Of a stretch of DNA of 46,506 nucleotides, positions 6,988-16,600 are shown one piece after another. The position numbers were made by a program, and so were the translations under genes. Numbering within the stretch: position 1 is the stretch's first letter; each line of letters begins with the position of its first letter. The notes beneath the pieces were generated by a model, which saw only the letters and a list, made by a program, of their open reading frames with translations, made no database searches and had not been told where the DNA came from. This DNA comes from Deltaproteobacteria bacterium (GTDB taxonomy: Bacteria > Bdellovibrionota_B > Oligoflexia > Oligoflexales > CAIYRB01), in NCBI GenBank assembly GCA_016874735.1, contig VGTI01000035.1, positions 1 to 46,506 of the forward strand. The letters run 5' to 3'.

Positions 6988-9423
6988 TTAGTTACGCAGG
7001 GGCTTACCCGAAGCCAGCATGTGCTGGATGCGGTCGGCCGTCTTTTGTTCCTGGCACAGCTCGATAAAGACGCGGCGCTCGAGATCAAGCAGGTACTGCT
7101 CATCGATGAGCGTCCCCGCATCAACCTCACCACCGCAGAGCACTGTCGCCATCTTGGTGGCAACCACTGCGTCGTAGGCCGATATCTGACGACCTTCCAC
7201 CATGTTGTAGAGCGCCATGCGGAACGTCTGGATGCCTGGGTCACCAACCACTTTGATACCAACGGCCGGAGTCTTCGGTACGTAGCCATCAGCGAGCATG
7301 GTCAACGCGGCGCGTTTAGCGCGGTGGACAATGTGCTCACGCGATAGCGAAATCTGCGTCGTCTGCGGCAGTAGTCCCATCTCGACCGCCTCGAACGCGG
7401 AGGCCGAAACGCGCGCCATACCGATCAGCATGAAGGCGCGTTGCAAGAAGGCCGAGGGATCACCCTTCTCCGCGTAGCTATTCATCTCGTAAGCACGCAG
7501 TGCCAACTCTTTGGTACCGCCACCTGCTGGAATTAGACCAACGCCTGCCTCAACGAGACCAGCATAGGTCTCAGCCGCAGCAACGCGCAGCGTCGTATGT
7601 AGGGTGACCTCGCAGCCGCCACCCAGGACTAAGCCAGCCGGGCACGATACGGTTGGGAACGGCGCAAATTTCACGGCCTGCAGTGAGCCCTGGAATGCCC
7701 GGAGGAAGCTGTCGATGTCGCTCCACTTCTTGGCGTGGATGGCATCAAGAATCATCTTGATGTTGGCGCCAGCCGAGAAGTTGGGCGCGTCGTTAGCAAT
7801 GACGAGGGCGCCGAAGTCGGACTTCACTTTGTTGACCGATTGCAGCATCAGCTCGGTGATGCTCTCGTCGAGGCTGTTCATTTTCGAGTGGAAGGTGAGG
7901 CAGGCGATGCCGTCGCCGATGTCGACCAGGCTGGCGCTCTTATTGGAGATGACCGTGCGCTTATCGTCTTTATTTTCCCGCGATGGGAGACGGTAAGCAT
8001 AGTCGGGTTTGGGCAGAGCGACGAGTTTGGTCTGGCCACCTTGGACCTTGAGCTCGCTCAGTGGTCCACCTTGGGCGATCCACTCCTTGCTGCCTGGCAC
8101 TACGTCGTAGAACTTAAGTCCCGGCTTAGCCCACGTAGGTAACTTAACCTTCTCGTCGGTGAGGCGCGCCAGTACGTCGTCGTAGCCGAGGGCTTGCCAC
8201 AGAGCAAAGGGACCCATCTCCCAGCCAAAGCCCCAGCTGAGCGCATTGTCGACAGCCTGGATGTTGCCACCAGCAATGTCTTCAACGAGGAGCGCTGAGT
8301 AACTGAACGTGTCGCGCAGCGTGCGCCACACCAGCTGGGCACCCTCGTCCTTATTCTTAAGGATGATCTGAATGCGCTTAACCGTGTCACGCTCTTTGTC
8401 GGTGTCAGCCTCCCAAGGGAAGGTCTTAACCTGCTGCTCGACGTAGGTCTTGGTCTCCGGTCTGTAGGCTAAGATCACCGTGTTGCCTCTGGCGTCCTTG
8501 TCTTTTTTGTAAAAACCAACACTGTTGGTCTTTTGACCGAGGGCGCCCTTCTCAATGAGCTCCTGCATCCATTTGGGTGTTTGGAGCCACTGACGATAGG
8601 GGTCGTTAGGCGCTTTTTCATAGGTATTGCGTGCCACGGCGGCGAACGTATCAAGACCAACAACGTCAGCAGTGCGCAGGGTCGCCGATTTAGCGCGACC
8701 GATCAGCGGACCGGTCAGGTTGTCGACCGTCTCGATATTGATCTTGAGCTCATCCATGTGATGCAGGACGGCTTGGCTGGCAAAGACGCCGATACGGTTA
8801 GCGATGAAGTTGACCGTATCGTTGGCGTGCACAATGCCCTTACCAAGACGCTCGACGATCCAGGTCTCGAGATCGGCTTGGAGCTTAGCATTGGTGCGGG
8901 GATGGGGAATGGTCTCAAGGAGGCGCATATAGCGCGGCGGATTGAAGAAGTGCGTACCGAAAAAGCGCGCCTGGTACTCTTCTGACTGCTCCTTGGCAAT
9001 CTCGTCCAGACTAATGCCCGAGGTGTTTGTCGTGATCGGTACATGCGGCCTAGCATACTCGGCGATGCGTTTATGGATGCTGCGCTTGATATCGAGGCGT
9101 TCGACCACTGCCTCGAGAATCCAGTCGCAGTCAGCAAGGACAGCCATGTCATCGTCAAAGTTACCCGGCACCACACTGGCAAGGACGCCGCTAGAGTAGA
9201 GCGGCGACGGTTTCAGCTGCTTTAAATTCTCGATCGCGAGGATGGCCCTCTGGGAGCGGAAGTGCTTGCCCACCAGCTTTGCCAGATTTTTGTCCTGAGG
9301 CGGTTCGTTGCTAGCTAGGTCGAGGAGGTGTACCTTGACGCCAGCCGCTGCTAAATGGGCCGCAATCTGCGCACCCATCACGCCTGCACCCAATACTGCC
9401 GCCCGTCTGATCTTCAAACTCAT
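6988..9423 (-). CDS. fadN: 3-hydroxyacyl-CoA dehydrogenase / enoyl-CoA hydratase (FadN type)
   Basis: Bifunctional beta-oxidation enzyme of 811 residues. The NAD-binding fold comes first (GAGVMGAQIAAHLAAAG near residues 12-28), then the dehydrogenase C-terminal domains (RIGVFASQAVLHH; NALSWGFGWEMGPFALWQALG), and the crotonase-type hydratase last (PNFSAGANIKMI, then LVLGGGCEVTLH and AGLVEAGVGLIPAGGGTKE). This order is that of Bacillus FadN and opposite to E. coli FadB. Two adjacent ATGs exist at 9426 and 9423; AGGAG is three or six bases away, so 9423 is preferred. It is 22 bp after the transketolase stop and 32 bp before fadA. Confidence 0.9.
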   Translation of the reverse strand: MSLKIRRAAVLGAGVMGAQIAAHLAAAGVKVHLLDLASNEPPQDKNLAKLVGKHFRSQRAILAIENLKQLKPSPLYSSGVLASVVPGNFDDDMAVLADCDWILEAVVERLDIKRSIHKRIAEYARPHVPITTNTSGISLDEIAKEQSEEYQARFFGTHFFNPPRYMRLLETIPHPRTNAKLQADLETWIVERLGKGIVHANDTVNFIANRIGVFASQAVLHHMDELKINIETVDNLTGPLIGRAKSATLRTADVVGLDTFAAVARNTYEKAPNDPYRQWLQTPKWMQELIEKGALGQKTNSVGFYKKDKDARGNTVILAYRPETKTYVEQQVKTFPWEADTDKERDTVKRIQIILKNKDEGAQLVWRTLRDTFSYSALLVEDIAGGNIQAVDNALSWGFGWEMGPFALWQALGYDDVLARLTDEKVKLPTWAKPGLKFYDVVPGSKEWIAQGGPLSELKVQGGQTKLVALPKPDYAYRLPSRENKDDKRTVISNKSASLVDIGDGIACLTFHSKMNSLDESITELMLQSVNKVKSDFGALVIANDAPNFSAGANIKMILDAIHAKKWSDIDSFLRAFQGSLQAVKFAPFPTVSCPAGLVLGGGCEVTLHTTLRVAAAETYAGLVEAGVGLIPAGGGTKELALRAYEMNSYAEKGDPSAFLQRAFMLIGMARVSASAFEAVEMGLLPQTTQISLSREHIVHRAKRAALTMLADGYVPKTPAVGIKVVGDPGIQTFRMALYNMVEGRQISAYDAVVATKMATVLCGGEVDAGTLIDEQYLLDLERRVFIELCQEQKTADRIQHMLASGKPLRN

Positions 9424-9448
9424 CATCAGCTCCTAGGGTCCTTCGGGT

Positions 9449-11410
9449 TCAATGGGGAAAATGCTTAGCGATCCTCTCACATATTGCCTCAGCCGTGAAG
9501 CCATACTCTTTAGCTAGCACCTCAGCCGGAGCGCTCTCTCCGTAGTGATCGACGCCTATATTCAAGCCTTGTAGTCCGGTAAACCGCTCCCAGCCTAGGG
9601 TAGCTCCAGCTTCGATCGAGACCCGGCGGGTGAGGGTGCGTGGCAGTACCGATTCCTGATAAGTTTTGGTCTGCTCAGCAAAGAGCTCCCAGCAGGGCAT
9701 CGATACCACACGCGTACGGTAGTCCTTAAGTTGCGCTGCCGCCGCGAGGGCCAGGCCAACTTCACTACCCGTGGCCAGGATCAGAAGATCAGCGTCGGGT
9801 GTATCATGGACGATGTAGGCACCGCGTGCCGCATGGGCCAGCTTCTCTTTAGGCAATTTAAGATACGGCACCTTCTGCCGCGTCAGGCACAGGGCACTTG
9901 GTAACTCTAGCTCCAACGCCCTGCGCATCAGGACTTCGGTCTCTTGCGGATCGGCCGGACGCATGACGTAGAGTTTCGGAATAAGGCGCAATGCCATCAC
10001 TTGCTCGACTGGTTGGTGCGTAGGGCCGTCCTCACCGAGGTAAAAAGAGTCGTGCGTGAACTCGTGGATCACCCGCACGCGCTGGATGGCGCCGAGGCGC
10101 AAGGCAGCCCGTGAATAGTCAGCAAAGCTTAGGAATGTCGCATCGAAGGGGATGAGGCCACCGTGGAGTGCGATGCCGTTACAGAGTGCCGACATCGGGA
10201 ACTCACGCACGCCGAAGTTGAGGTTGCGACCGCCGTGATGCTCAGCGTCAAAGTCACCCACGCCTTTGGCAAAGGCCCCGGTCATGTTGGACGGCTCCAG
10301 ATCGGCACTACCACCAAATAGCTGCGGCAACTCGCTTGCCCAGTGCTTGATGATGTCGCCAAAGGCATTACGCGTCGGGATATCTTTGTCCAGCGTCCAA
10401 GGCACGGGCGAAAGTTTGGCCGACTCGACAGGCTGATAGTGCTGGACCCAGCGCGCCCGGAATTCGGGCGAAGTCTCCAGGAGGTGCTCTTGCCGCGCGT
10501 GCCAAGCTTTAGCCGTGGCTCTCAGCATTGCAAAATTGCGCTGAAAGTGGGAGCGAAGCGTCGACGGTGCGTAAAAACTCTCGCCATCGGGGATCCCTAG
10601 GTTGGCCTTAGTCGCTTGGCGCTCAGCTTCAGGCAGGGGAGATCCATGGGTCTTGGCCGTGCCCTCGAGGGTGGCACAGCCCTTGCCCATCACCGTGTCG
10701 GCGATAATGATGGTAGGGCGGTCCGAGGTCTTGCGCGCGGTTTCGTAAGCGCGCCGAATCGCAGCGTGGTTGTGGCCGTCGATGCTGAGCACCTGCCAGC
10801 CAAAGCCGCTGAACACTTTAACATAGTCATCCGAAATGCATTTATTCGTTGGTCCGGAGAGCTGTATGTGATTTTTATCGTAGATCCAGACAAGATTACC
10901 CAATTTAAGATGGCCAGCGAGCGAGGCCGAGCCGAGAGCCACGCCTTCCTGAAGATCGCCGTCACTGCAGAGCACCCAGGTGCGGTAGTTGTAGAGCTCT
11001 TTGTCGAGCACGCTGCCCAGGTGGCGCGCCGCGATCGCGAAGCCGAGCGACATGGCACAGCCTTGGCCCAGAGGGCCAGTCGTGCATTCGACGCCGGGTG
11101 TTTGAAAGTTTTCCGGGTGGCCCGGTGTGCGCGAATGATGCTGGCGGAACGATTTCAGATCGTCGATCCCCAACCATCCGATGCCGTAAAGCATGGCATA
11201 CTGCAGCATCGACATATGTCCAGCACTCAGGATGAAACGGTCACGTCCCAGCCATTTCGGATTGTCAGGATCAAATTGCAAGAACTCGGAGTATAGCAAG
11301 TAAGCTAGGTCCATGCTCGACATCGGGCCGCCCGGGTGGCCGCTATTGGCATGGTGGACGCCGTCTATAACTAGGCCCTTGAACAAATTGACGAGCTGCT
11401 GATCTTGCAT
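9449..11410 (-). CDS. tkt: Transketolase
   Basis: Thiamine-diphosphate enzyme of 653 residues that moves two-carbon units between sugar phosphates in the pentose phosphate pathway. Typical blocks are present: ANSGHPGGPM near the start, TGPLGQG, the ThDP motif CSDGDLQEG followed by NLVWIYDKNHI, the KTHGSPLPEAE region, FGVREFPMSALCNGI with the catalytic Glu, and ILATGSEVGLAL in the C-terminal domain. Length is standard. ATG 11410 has GAGG just upstream. A promoter with an extended -10 lies 70 bp upstream. FadN follows after 22 bp, so tkt and the fad genes may share a transcript. Confidence 0.95.
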   Translation of the reverse strand: MQDQQLVNLFKGLVIDGVHHANSGHPGGPMSSMDLAYLLYSEFLQFDPDNPKWLGRDRFILSAGHMSMLQYAMLYGIGWLGIDDLKSFRQHHSRTPGHPENFQTPGVECTTGPLGQGCAMSLGFAIAARHLGSVLDKELYNYRTWVLCSDGDLQEGVALGSASLAGHLKLGNLVWIYDKNHIQLSGPTNKCISDDYVKVFSGFGWQVLSIDGHNHAAIRRAYETARKTSDRPTIIIADTVMGKGCATLEGTAKTHGSPLPEAERQATKANLGIPDGESFYAPSTLRSHFQRNFAMLRATAKAWHARQEHLLETSPEFRARWVQHYQPVESAKLSPVPWTLDKDIPTRNAFGDIIKHWASELPQLFGGSADLEPSNMTGAFAKGVGDFDAEHHGGRNLNFGVREFPMSALCNGIALHGGLIPFDATFLSFADYSRAALRLGAIQRVRVIHEFTHDSFYLGEDGPTHQPVEQVMALRLIPKLYVMRPADPQETEVLMRRALELELPSALCLTRQKVPYLKLPKEKLAHAARGAYIVHDTPDADLLILATGSEVGLALAAAAQLKDYRTRVVSMPCWELFAEQTKTYQESVLPRTLTRRVSIEAGATLGWERFTGLQGLNIGVDHYGESAPAEVLAKEYGFTAEAICERIAKHFPH

Positions 11411-11478
11411 GGATCCTCGCTAGAATGACCGACTGCTGGCCACAGCCGGAAAGTTAAAGCCCTGGGTAACTGCGCGCA

Positions 11479-11487
11479 GTATAGCAG
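11479..11487 (-). promoter_or_regulatory. Extended -10 promoter upstream of tkt
   Basis: On the minus strand TGCTATACT: the TG extension, one base, and a -10 hexamer one mismatch from TATAAT. No good -35 is seen at the usual distance, as is common for extended -10 promoters. The predicted transcript leader would be about 60 bases before the tkt ATG. Confidence 0.45.
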
Positions 11488-11563
11488 TTCAGTGCTTAAG
11501 GCCTAGCGGATCTTGCATCAGCCGACGTCAAAATTTGCAAATAAGGGCCGCTATCTCACACCA

Positions 11564-12469
11564 TCATGGCTGGTATGCGGGCAGACTCTTGCGCTTGGCG
11601 CCAGTCTTCATCCATTGCCAAAGGGCTTGCATCTCGGACAGGGTCACGTCGTCCTGGGTGGGCATCATCAGGCCCTTCTTCTTGGCAAGTACCTTAGGAT
11701 ACTTCACGTGGTTTAGGAGATGCTCTGGTGACCTTTTTTCGTAGATCGCCAGTGGAGTGGCGTAATCCCAACCGTAGCGAGCACCGACATTTCTGATGCC
11801 ATGGCAGAATTGGCAGCGGGCTTTAAAAACCTTCTCGCCACTCCCTTTGCCAAACTCAAACTGGCGGTAGTAGGCCGCTGCATTGACAAACTCGATGCCA
11901 GCCAAGGAATCAACGTGACGCCAGGGGCTAAAAATGCCGCTCTTGCCAGCAGGCACCGCCGGGTGCCACTCTTTGGATACGACGATTTTGTTCCACGTAA
12001 AAGTCAGGGGGCGTGGGTCATCCGACAGGCCGTACACTTCGTCCTTGCCGATGCTCGGGAAACTCGTGACGCACTCAGTTTTTGTCTCGCAGATCTCAAG
12101 AGCTAAAAATGGGTCCAGGCGACTGAGGACACCAGGTTCAAGCATTAGCGGGATGGCCATGCCATTATCGAAGTGTAGGATCGCCATATCATCCTGGTCG
12201 CTGGGCTTATAGCTACTAAGAATTTGGCTGAGGGGAATACCCTTATAGGTCACGTCACGTTCATACTGGGCGTCGCGCATGGTGCGTTTTTGGAGCTTAA
12301 AATGAGACAGGTCCAGTGTCTTCAGATTGTTTTTCTCGGGATTCTCAATGTCAGTAAAATTACCGGGCTTCCGACTCCACAAGGCGAGGCTATTAACTGC
12401 ACCGGCCTGACCGTAGGCACTCAAAGGTGCAGCCAGTAAAAATGCACTGGTTAGCTTACGCAGTATCAT
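11564..12469 (-). CDS. Periplasmic c-type cytochrome with extra N-terminal domain
   Basis: Protein of 301 residues with a Sec signal peptide (cleavage near SAYGQA). A single haem-c site, CQFCH (Cys219, Cys222, His223), lies in a C-terminal class I cytochrome domain, with a likely Met ligand in KGLMMPTQ about 45 residues later. The first 190 residues have no haem motif. The order KGIPLSQIL, then MAILHFDNGMAIPLML, and TFTWNKIVV resembles a sulfite-oxidase/molybdopterin-like beta fold, but I cannot name it. ATG has GAGGAGG upstream. The gene follows the htrA gene by 27 bp and is probably cotranscribed with it. It likely passes electrons in the periplasm; partner unknown. Confidence 0.75.
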   Translation of the reverse strand: MILRKLTSAFLLAAPLSAYGQAGAVNSLALWSRKPGNFTDIENPEKNNLKTLDLSHFKLQKRTMRDAQYERDVTYKGIPLSQILSSYKPSDQDDMAILHFDNGMAIPLMLEPGVLSRLDPFLALEICETKTECVTSFPSIGKDEVYGLSDDPRPLTFTWNKIVVSKEWHPAVPAGKSGIFSPWRHVDSLAGIEFVNAAAYYRQFEFGKGSGEKVFKARCQFCHGIRNVGARYGWDYATPLAIYEKRSPEHLLNHVKYPKVLAKKKGLMMPTQDDVTLSEMQALWQWMKTGAKRKSLPAYQP

Positions 12470-12496
12470 AGGTAACCCTCCTCGACTGACCGAAGA

Positions 12497-13561
12497 TTAA
12501 AAGAGATCCTTGGATACCGGCAGGTCGCTGGCGCGAGGAAACTCCTCCAAGCCCAAATTAACGTGCATGAACCCGCGGCCGCGGCGATAGATCTTCAGGC
12601 GGATGTGATCAGAGGGGCTGCGTGTGCTCATCATGCGCTGCAGTTGGTTCATGTCCAGGACCTTCTCGTTGTCGATAGCCATGACGAGATCGCCGATTTT
12701 GAGACCCGCATTGTAGCCGGGGCCCTCAACGATCAGATTAGTGATGATCACCCCGTAAACACCGCCCAGCGTGTCACCGGACTCTACCTCGTCGGTGGAG
12801 AGTATGTTTTTCCCGACGATACCGATGTAGGGTCTTTTGACCTTGCCGAATTTCAGTAGGTCGCGGACGACAGCGCGGGCGATATTGATGGGGATGGCGA
12901 AGCCTATGTTCGGGCCTTCTGCCGCCACGGCCGTGTTGATGCCGATGACCCGTCCCCGGATATCGATCAAGGGCCCACCCGAGTTGCCTGGATGGATGGC
13001 TGCGTCGGTCTGCAGGAAGTCGTCGTAAGGTCCAGCGCCGATGACGCGCCCCTTAGCCGAGATGATGCCACTCGTGACTGTGTGCGCGTAGCCGAAAGGG
13101 TTACCGATGGCCAGGACGACATCGCCAACGCGCAAGAGATCACTATCACCTGGATCGAGCCAATTGACGCCGGGTGGCAGTTGCGTGCGCAGCAGAGCCA
13201 AATCCGTCTTTGGGTCGATGCCTACAATCGTTGCATTGACCTTGCGTTTAGTCTTGGCAAACAAAACTTCGATGACGCTGGCGTTCTCGACCACATGATG
13301 ATTGGTCAAGATGTGGCCTTGGTTATCGATCACCACGCCGGAACCGACGGAGTGGGTCTGCGCCGACCTTGGTAGTGTGCCGTTAAGGAAAAACTGATAA
13401 AGATCCAGTGCTGGATCCTTGTTGCCCGAGTAAATCGTGGTGCGGATGTTGACGACGCCTGGAATAGCGCGTTCGGCGACATCGGCAAATGATTCGTACA
13501 CTCGGGCCTCGGCTGTTGAGGCGAGTAGCATTAAGGTGAAGGTGAGGAAAAATGGTCTCAT
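12497..13561 (-). CDS. HtrA/DegP-family serine protease with one PDZ domain
   Basis: Periplasmic trypsin-fold protease of 354 residues. A signal peptide (cleavage after STAEA) precedes the protease domain with the triad His89 (TNHHVV), Asp120 (KTDLALL) and Ser194 (HPGNSGGPL). One PDZ domain follows at about 240-330 (GVIITNLIVEGPGYNAGLKIGDLV). A single PDZ and this length resemble DegS or AlgW-type members, but a signal peptide rather than a clear anchor fits a soluble form. HtrA proteins degrade misfolded envelope proteins or start envelope-stress signalling. It is divergent from the PBP gene, 63 bp away, and heads the series toward the cytochrome gene. Confidence 0.9.
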   Translation of the reverse strand: MRPFFLTFTLMLLASTAEARVYESFADVAERAIPGVVNIRTTIYSGNKDPALDLYQFFLNGTLPRSAQTHSVGSGVVIDNQGHILTNHHVVENASVIEVLFAKTKRKVNATIVGIDPKTDLALLRTQLPPGVNWLDPGDSDLLRVGDVVLAIGNPFGYAHTVTSGIISAKGRVIGAGPYDDFLQTDAAIHPGNSGGPLIDIRGRVIGINTAVAAEGPNIGFAIPINIARAVVRDLLKFGKVKRPYIGIVGKNILSTDEVESGDTLGGVYGVIITNLIVEGPGYNAGLKIGDLVMAIDNEKVLDMNQLQRMMSTRSPSDHIRLKIYRRGRGFMHVNLGLEEFPRASDLPVSKDLF

Positions 13562-13624
13562 CCCATCAGTTTATCATGGGTTGCGGCCATGATAGGATAG
13601 GGTAAATTCTGCATCGGAGTCGTG

Positions 13625-16600
13625 ATGGCGATCTCTATTAGGTCTTTTGCTAAATTTGCTGCATGGGGCTTTGCGGCTTCGGTAGTTAGTGCGATAGCTG
13701 GACTCCTCGGTGTCCTATCCGTGGTCTACGGCCTGGTTTATTTTGGCGACGACTCGAGCCTTAAAAAGGCAACGATTCTTGCCCGCATTAACGAAGAGAC
13801 CAACATTTATATGTTGGACGAGAAGACGCCGATTGGCTCCATCTTTAGTGACGCCCATCGGCGCTATGTCCCGATCGAAGAAGTGCCGGCGACTATGATC
13901 AATGCACTGATCGCTGCCGAGGACAAAAACTTTTATCACCACCACGGGATCGATCCGGCGGCCATCGCGTCAGCGGCGATTGGTGTGCTCAAGGGCGGAC
14001 GTATGCGTGGTGCATCAACACTCACGCAGCAGACAGCGCGTAACATCCTGGGCTGGTGGGATGTCACATTGAGCCGTAAGGTCAAAGAGGCTATAGCCGC
14101 ACTTCAGTTGGAGCGCCTTTATTCCAAGCGTCAAATACTGGAATTCTACCTCAATCAGTTTCACGTCTCGGGCAATGGACGTGGCATTGGTATTGCTGCC
14201 AAATATTACTTCAATAAAGACGTAAAAGACCTGGACCTCATCGAATCAGCGTTTATCGCTGGTTCTGTAAAGGGGCCCAGCCAGTACGATCCATTTATCA
14301 AGTACACGCGGGAGCGGCGCGAGCGGGCGATCAAGCGCGCCTTTAACCGTAAGAACTACGTACTGAGGCGCATGTATGAGCAGGGCTGGATCAGTGAAGA
14401 GGACTTTAAAAAAGCTTGGGACGAGCCTGTCAAATTTAACCGGGGTAGCTTCCGTACGGACGAAGTGGCCCTGGTCGACCTGATCAGTCAGCAGCTGCAG
14501 CGCAAGGAGATCCTCGAGGCTCTTGGTATGGAAGATGCCCGTGAGCTAAACGCCGCAGGACTTAAAATATTTAGCACCATCGACGGGGAACTCCAGCAGG
14601 CGGGGCAGCTTGCTGTGCGCCGTAACTTGTCGCGTCTAGAATCCATACTTAAGGGTTTTAAGCAGGAGCGTCCCGATTACTACCGCAAGCTGCGCAGCTT
14701 GACGATCAATGACTTCTACTTTGGCGAGGTTGCAGCTATCGCCGGGACGCCTAAAGAACCCGAGCTGAAAATCACCTTTGGTCTGCCAAGCTGCACCGTC
14801 CCCTACGAATCCCTTAAGCGCTATGCCTCACAAGTAGCATTGCCCTACTACCAAAAACCTGAGGTCGTAGCAGCCGACATCGTCAAGAAGATTAAGGTTG
14901 GCGATGTCCTCTATATGGAGGTCCGCGAATACAACGTGGAGACTCATGAGGGCGTGTGCGAGCTCATGAAAAGGCCGCGCGTCAACGGCGGACTCATCGC
15001 GCTCGATAAAGGTGAAGTCAGGGCTGTGGTTTCCGGTTTTGACACCCACGGCTTTAACCGGTCTATGCAAGCTAAAAGGCAACCCGGATCGGTCTTCAAA
15101 CCGGTGGTGTATTTTGCTGCCTTGCAGCTAGGTTGGTCGATCTTAGATAGGCTTGATAACGAGCGTCAGATTTTCCCGTTCCAGAGTCGGTTTTACTATC
15201 CGCGGCCAGACCATGACAGTCCCTATAAAGAAGTGTCGATGCTTTGGGCAGGGATCATGTCCGAGAACTGTGCATCGGTGTCCCTCACGAGTAAGTTGGC
15301 CGACAAGCTCAATTTCGATCAGTTCAAATCACTCATGGGAGTGATGGATCTCCTGCCTCACCCAGGTGAGGCGCCGCGTGATTTCCATTTCCGCGTTGCG
15401 CGGGCCATGGGGGTTCAGCTTGATAATGATGGCGTGCGCGAGTTTCAGCTGACCAACGCGATCAATGATCTGATGCTCGACGTGCAATACACATCAAGTT
15501 TTGAATTTCAGCAACGCCTCAAGAAGATGTGGTGGGGCCGGGGCTATGCTAGCGAATTGCAAAATATCTTACTCGCCAAAGATGACCTGTCACCGACGCA
15601 AAAATCCGTCAAACTTCGTCTCGCCAGCAACAATTTCCTGAGACATCAACTTCTCGATCAACAGATGGTGGCCGACTGGAAGTTGATCGAACAGGCCGTG
15701 CAGGCCAAGGGGGGAGAGGCCGCCGCGGTTGATCCGCAGGTGAAGCCTCTACTAGATCATTTCCGCGTCTTGCCAGGGCTTAGTAAACCGGCGCTTGGTT
15801 ACGTCATGACTTTGCCCGGCGAGGCGCCCCAGCGCGATTACAAGAATAAGGCCGAAATCGAGCGCCTTATGATGCCTGCAGGGCGCCCCATGACGCCGAT
15901 GGATGTGCAGGCGATCTGGGGCGGCAGTGCACTATTTGGCTCGGCTGATATCACGTTAAATGACGTCCTGATCGATGGCTGGATGCCGCACGGCAACGAG
16001 CAATTACTGGACGGCTACGTCAATAAACACTACGAGCAAGTGATGGCTCGCCAAGAGGACTACGACCTCTTCCGCTATTATAACCATCACGATTTTAAAA
16101 TCGCCGTTGGCCTCAACTACCTCGTATCTCTTGCTAAAGCTATGGGTGTCACAAGTAGTATCGAGCCGGTACTGTCGTTCCCCCTGGGGACTAATGTCGT
16201 GACTTTGGCCGAGGTCGCCAAGATCTACCAAACATTCGTCAGCGGCAAGACGTACAGGTATTACAAGGAAGGTCCCCCTAACCAAGTCAACTTGATTCGC
16301 CGTATTGAAGACCGCTTTGGCAACACGTTGTTCGAGCCCAAGCGTAGTGAGTATCAGTTGGTGCTCCCTGAGTTTGGCCTACAGATGCGTGAGATCTTAA
16401 AACGGGTAGTGACACACGGCACCGGGCGTCGCGCCAGGTCAGAGCTCTACTTGACCTTGGGTGGCGAGGGTAATGTGTTGCAAGCCAAGGAGAACCGAGG
16501 CAACAAAGTCCTGCCCGGTGAGAAGCGCATTCGGATCCCGTCCTTTGGTAAGACCGGAACGACTAACGACTACAATAATGCCAATTTCGCAGGATTTATC

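Noticed and set aside
10616-11296. Plus-strand frame of 226 codons opposite the transketolase gene
   Set aside because: Antisense shadow; the minus strand carries the full transketolase motifs.
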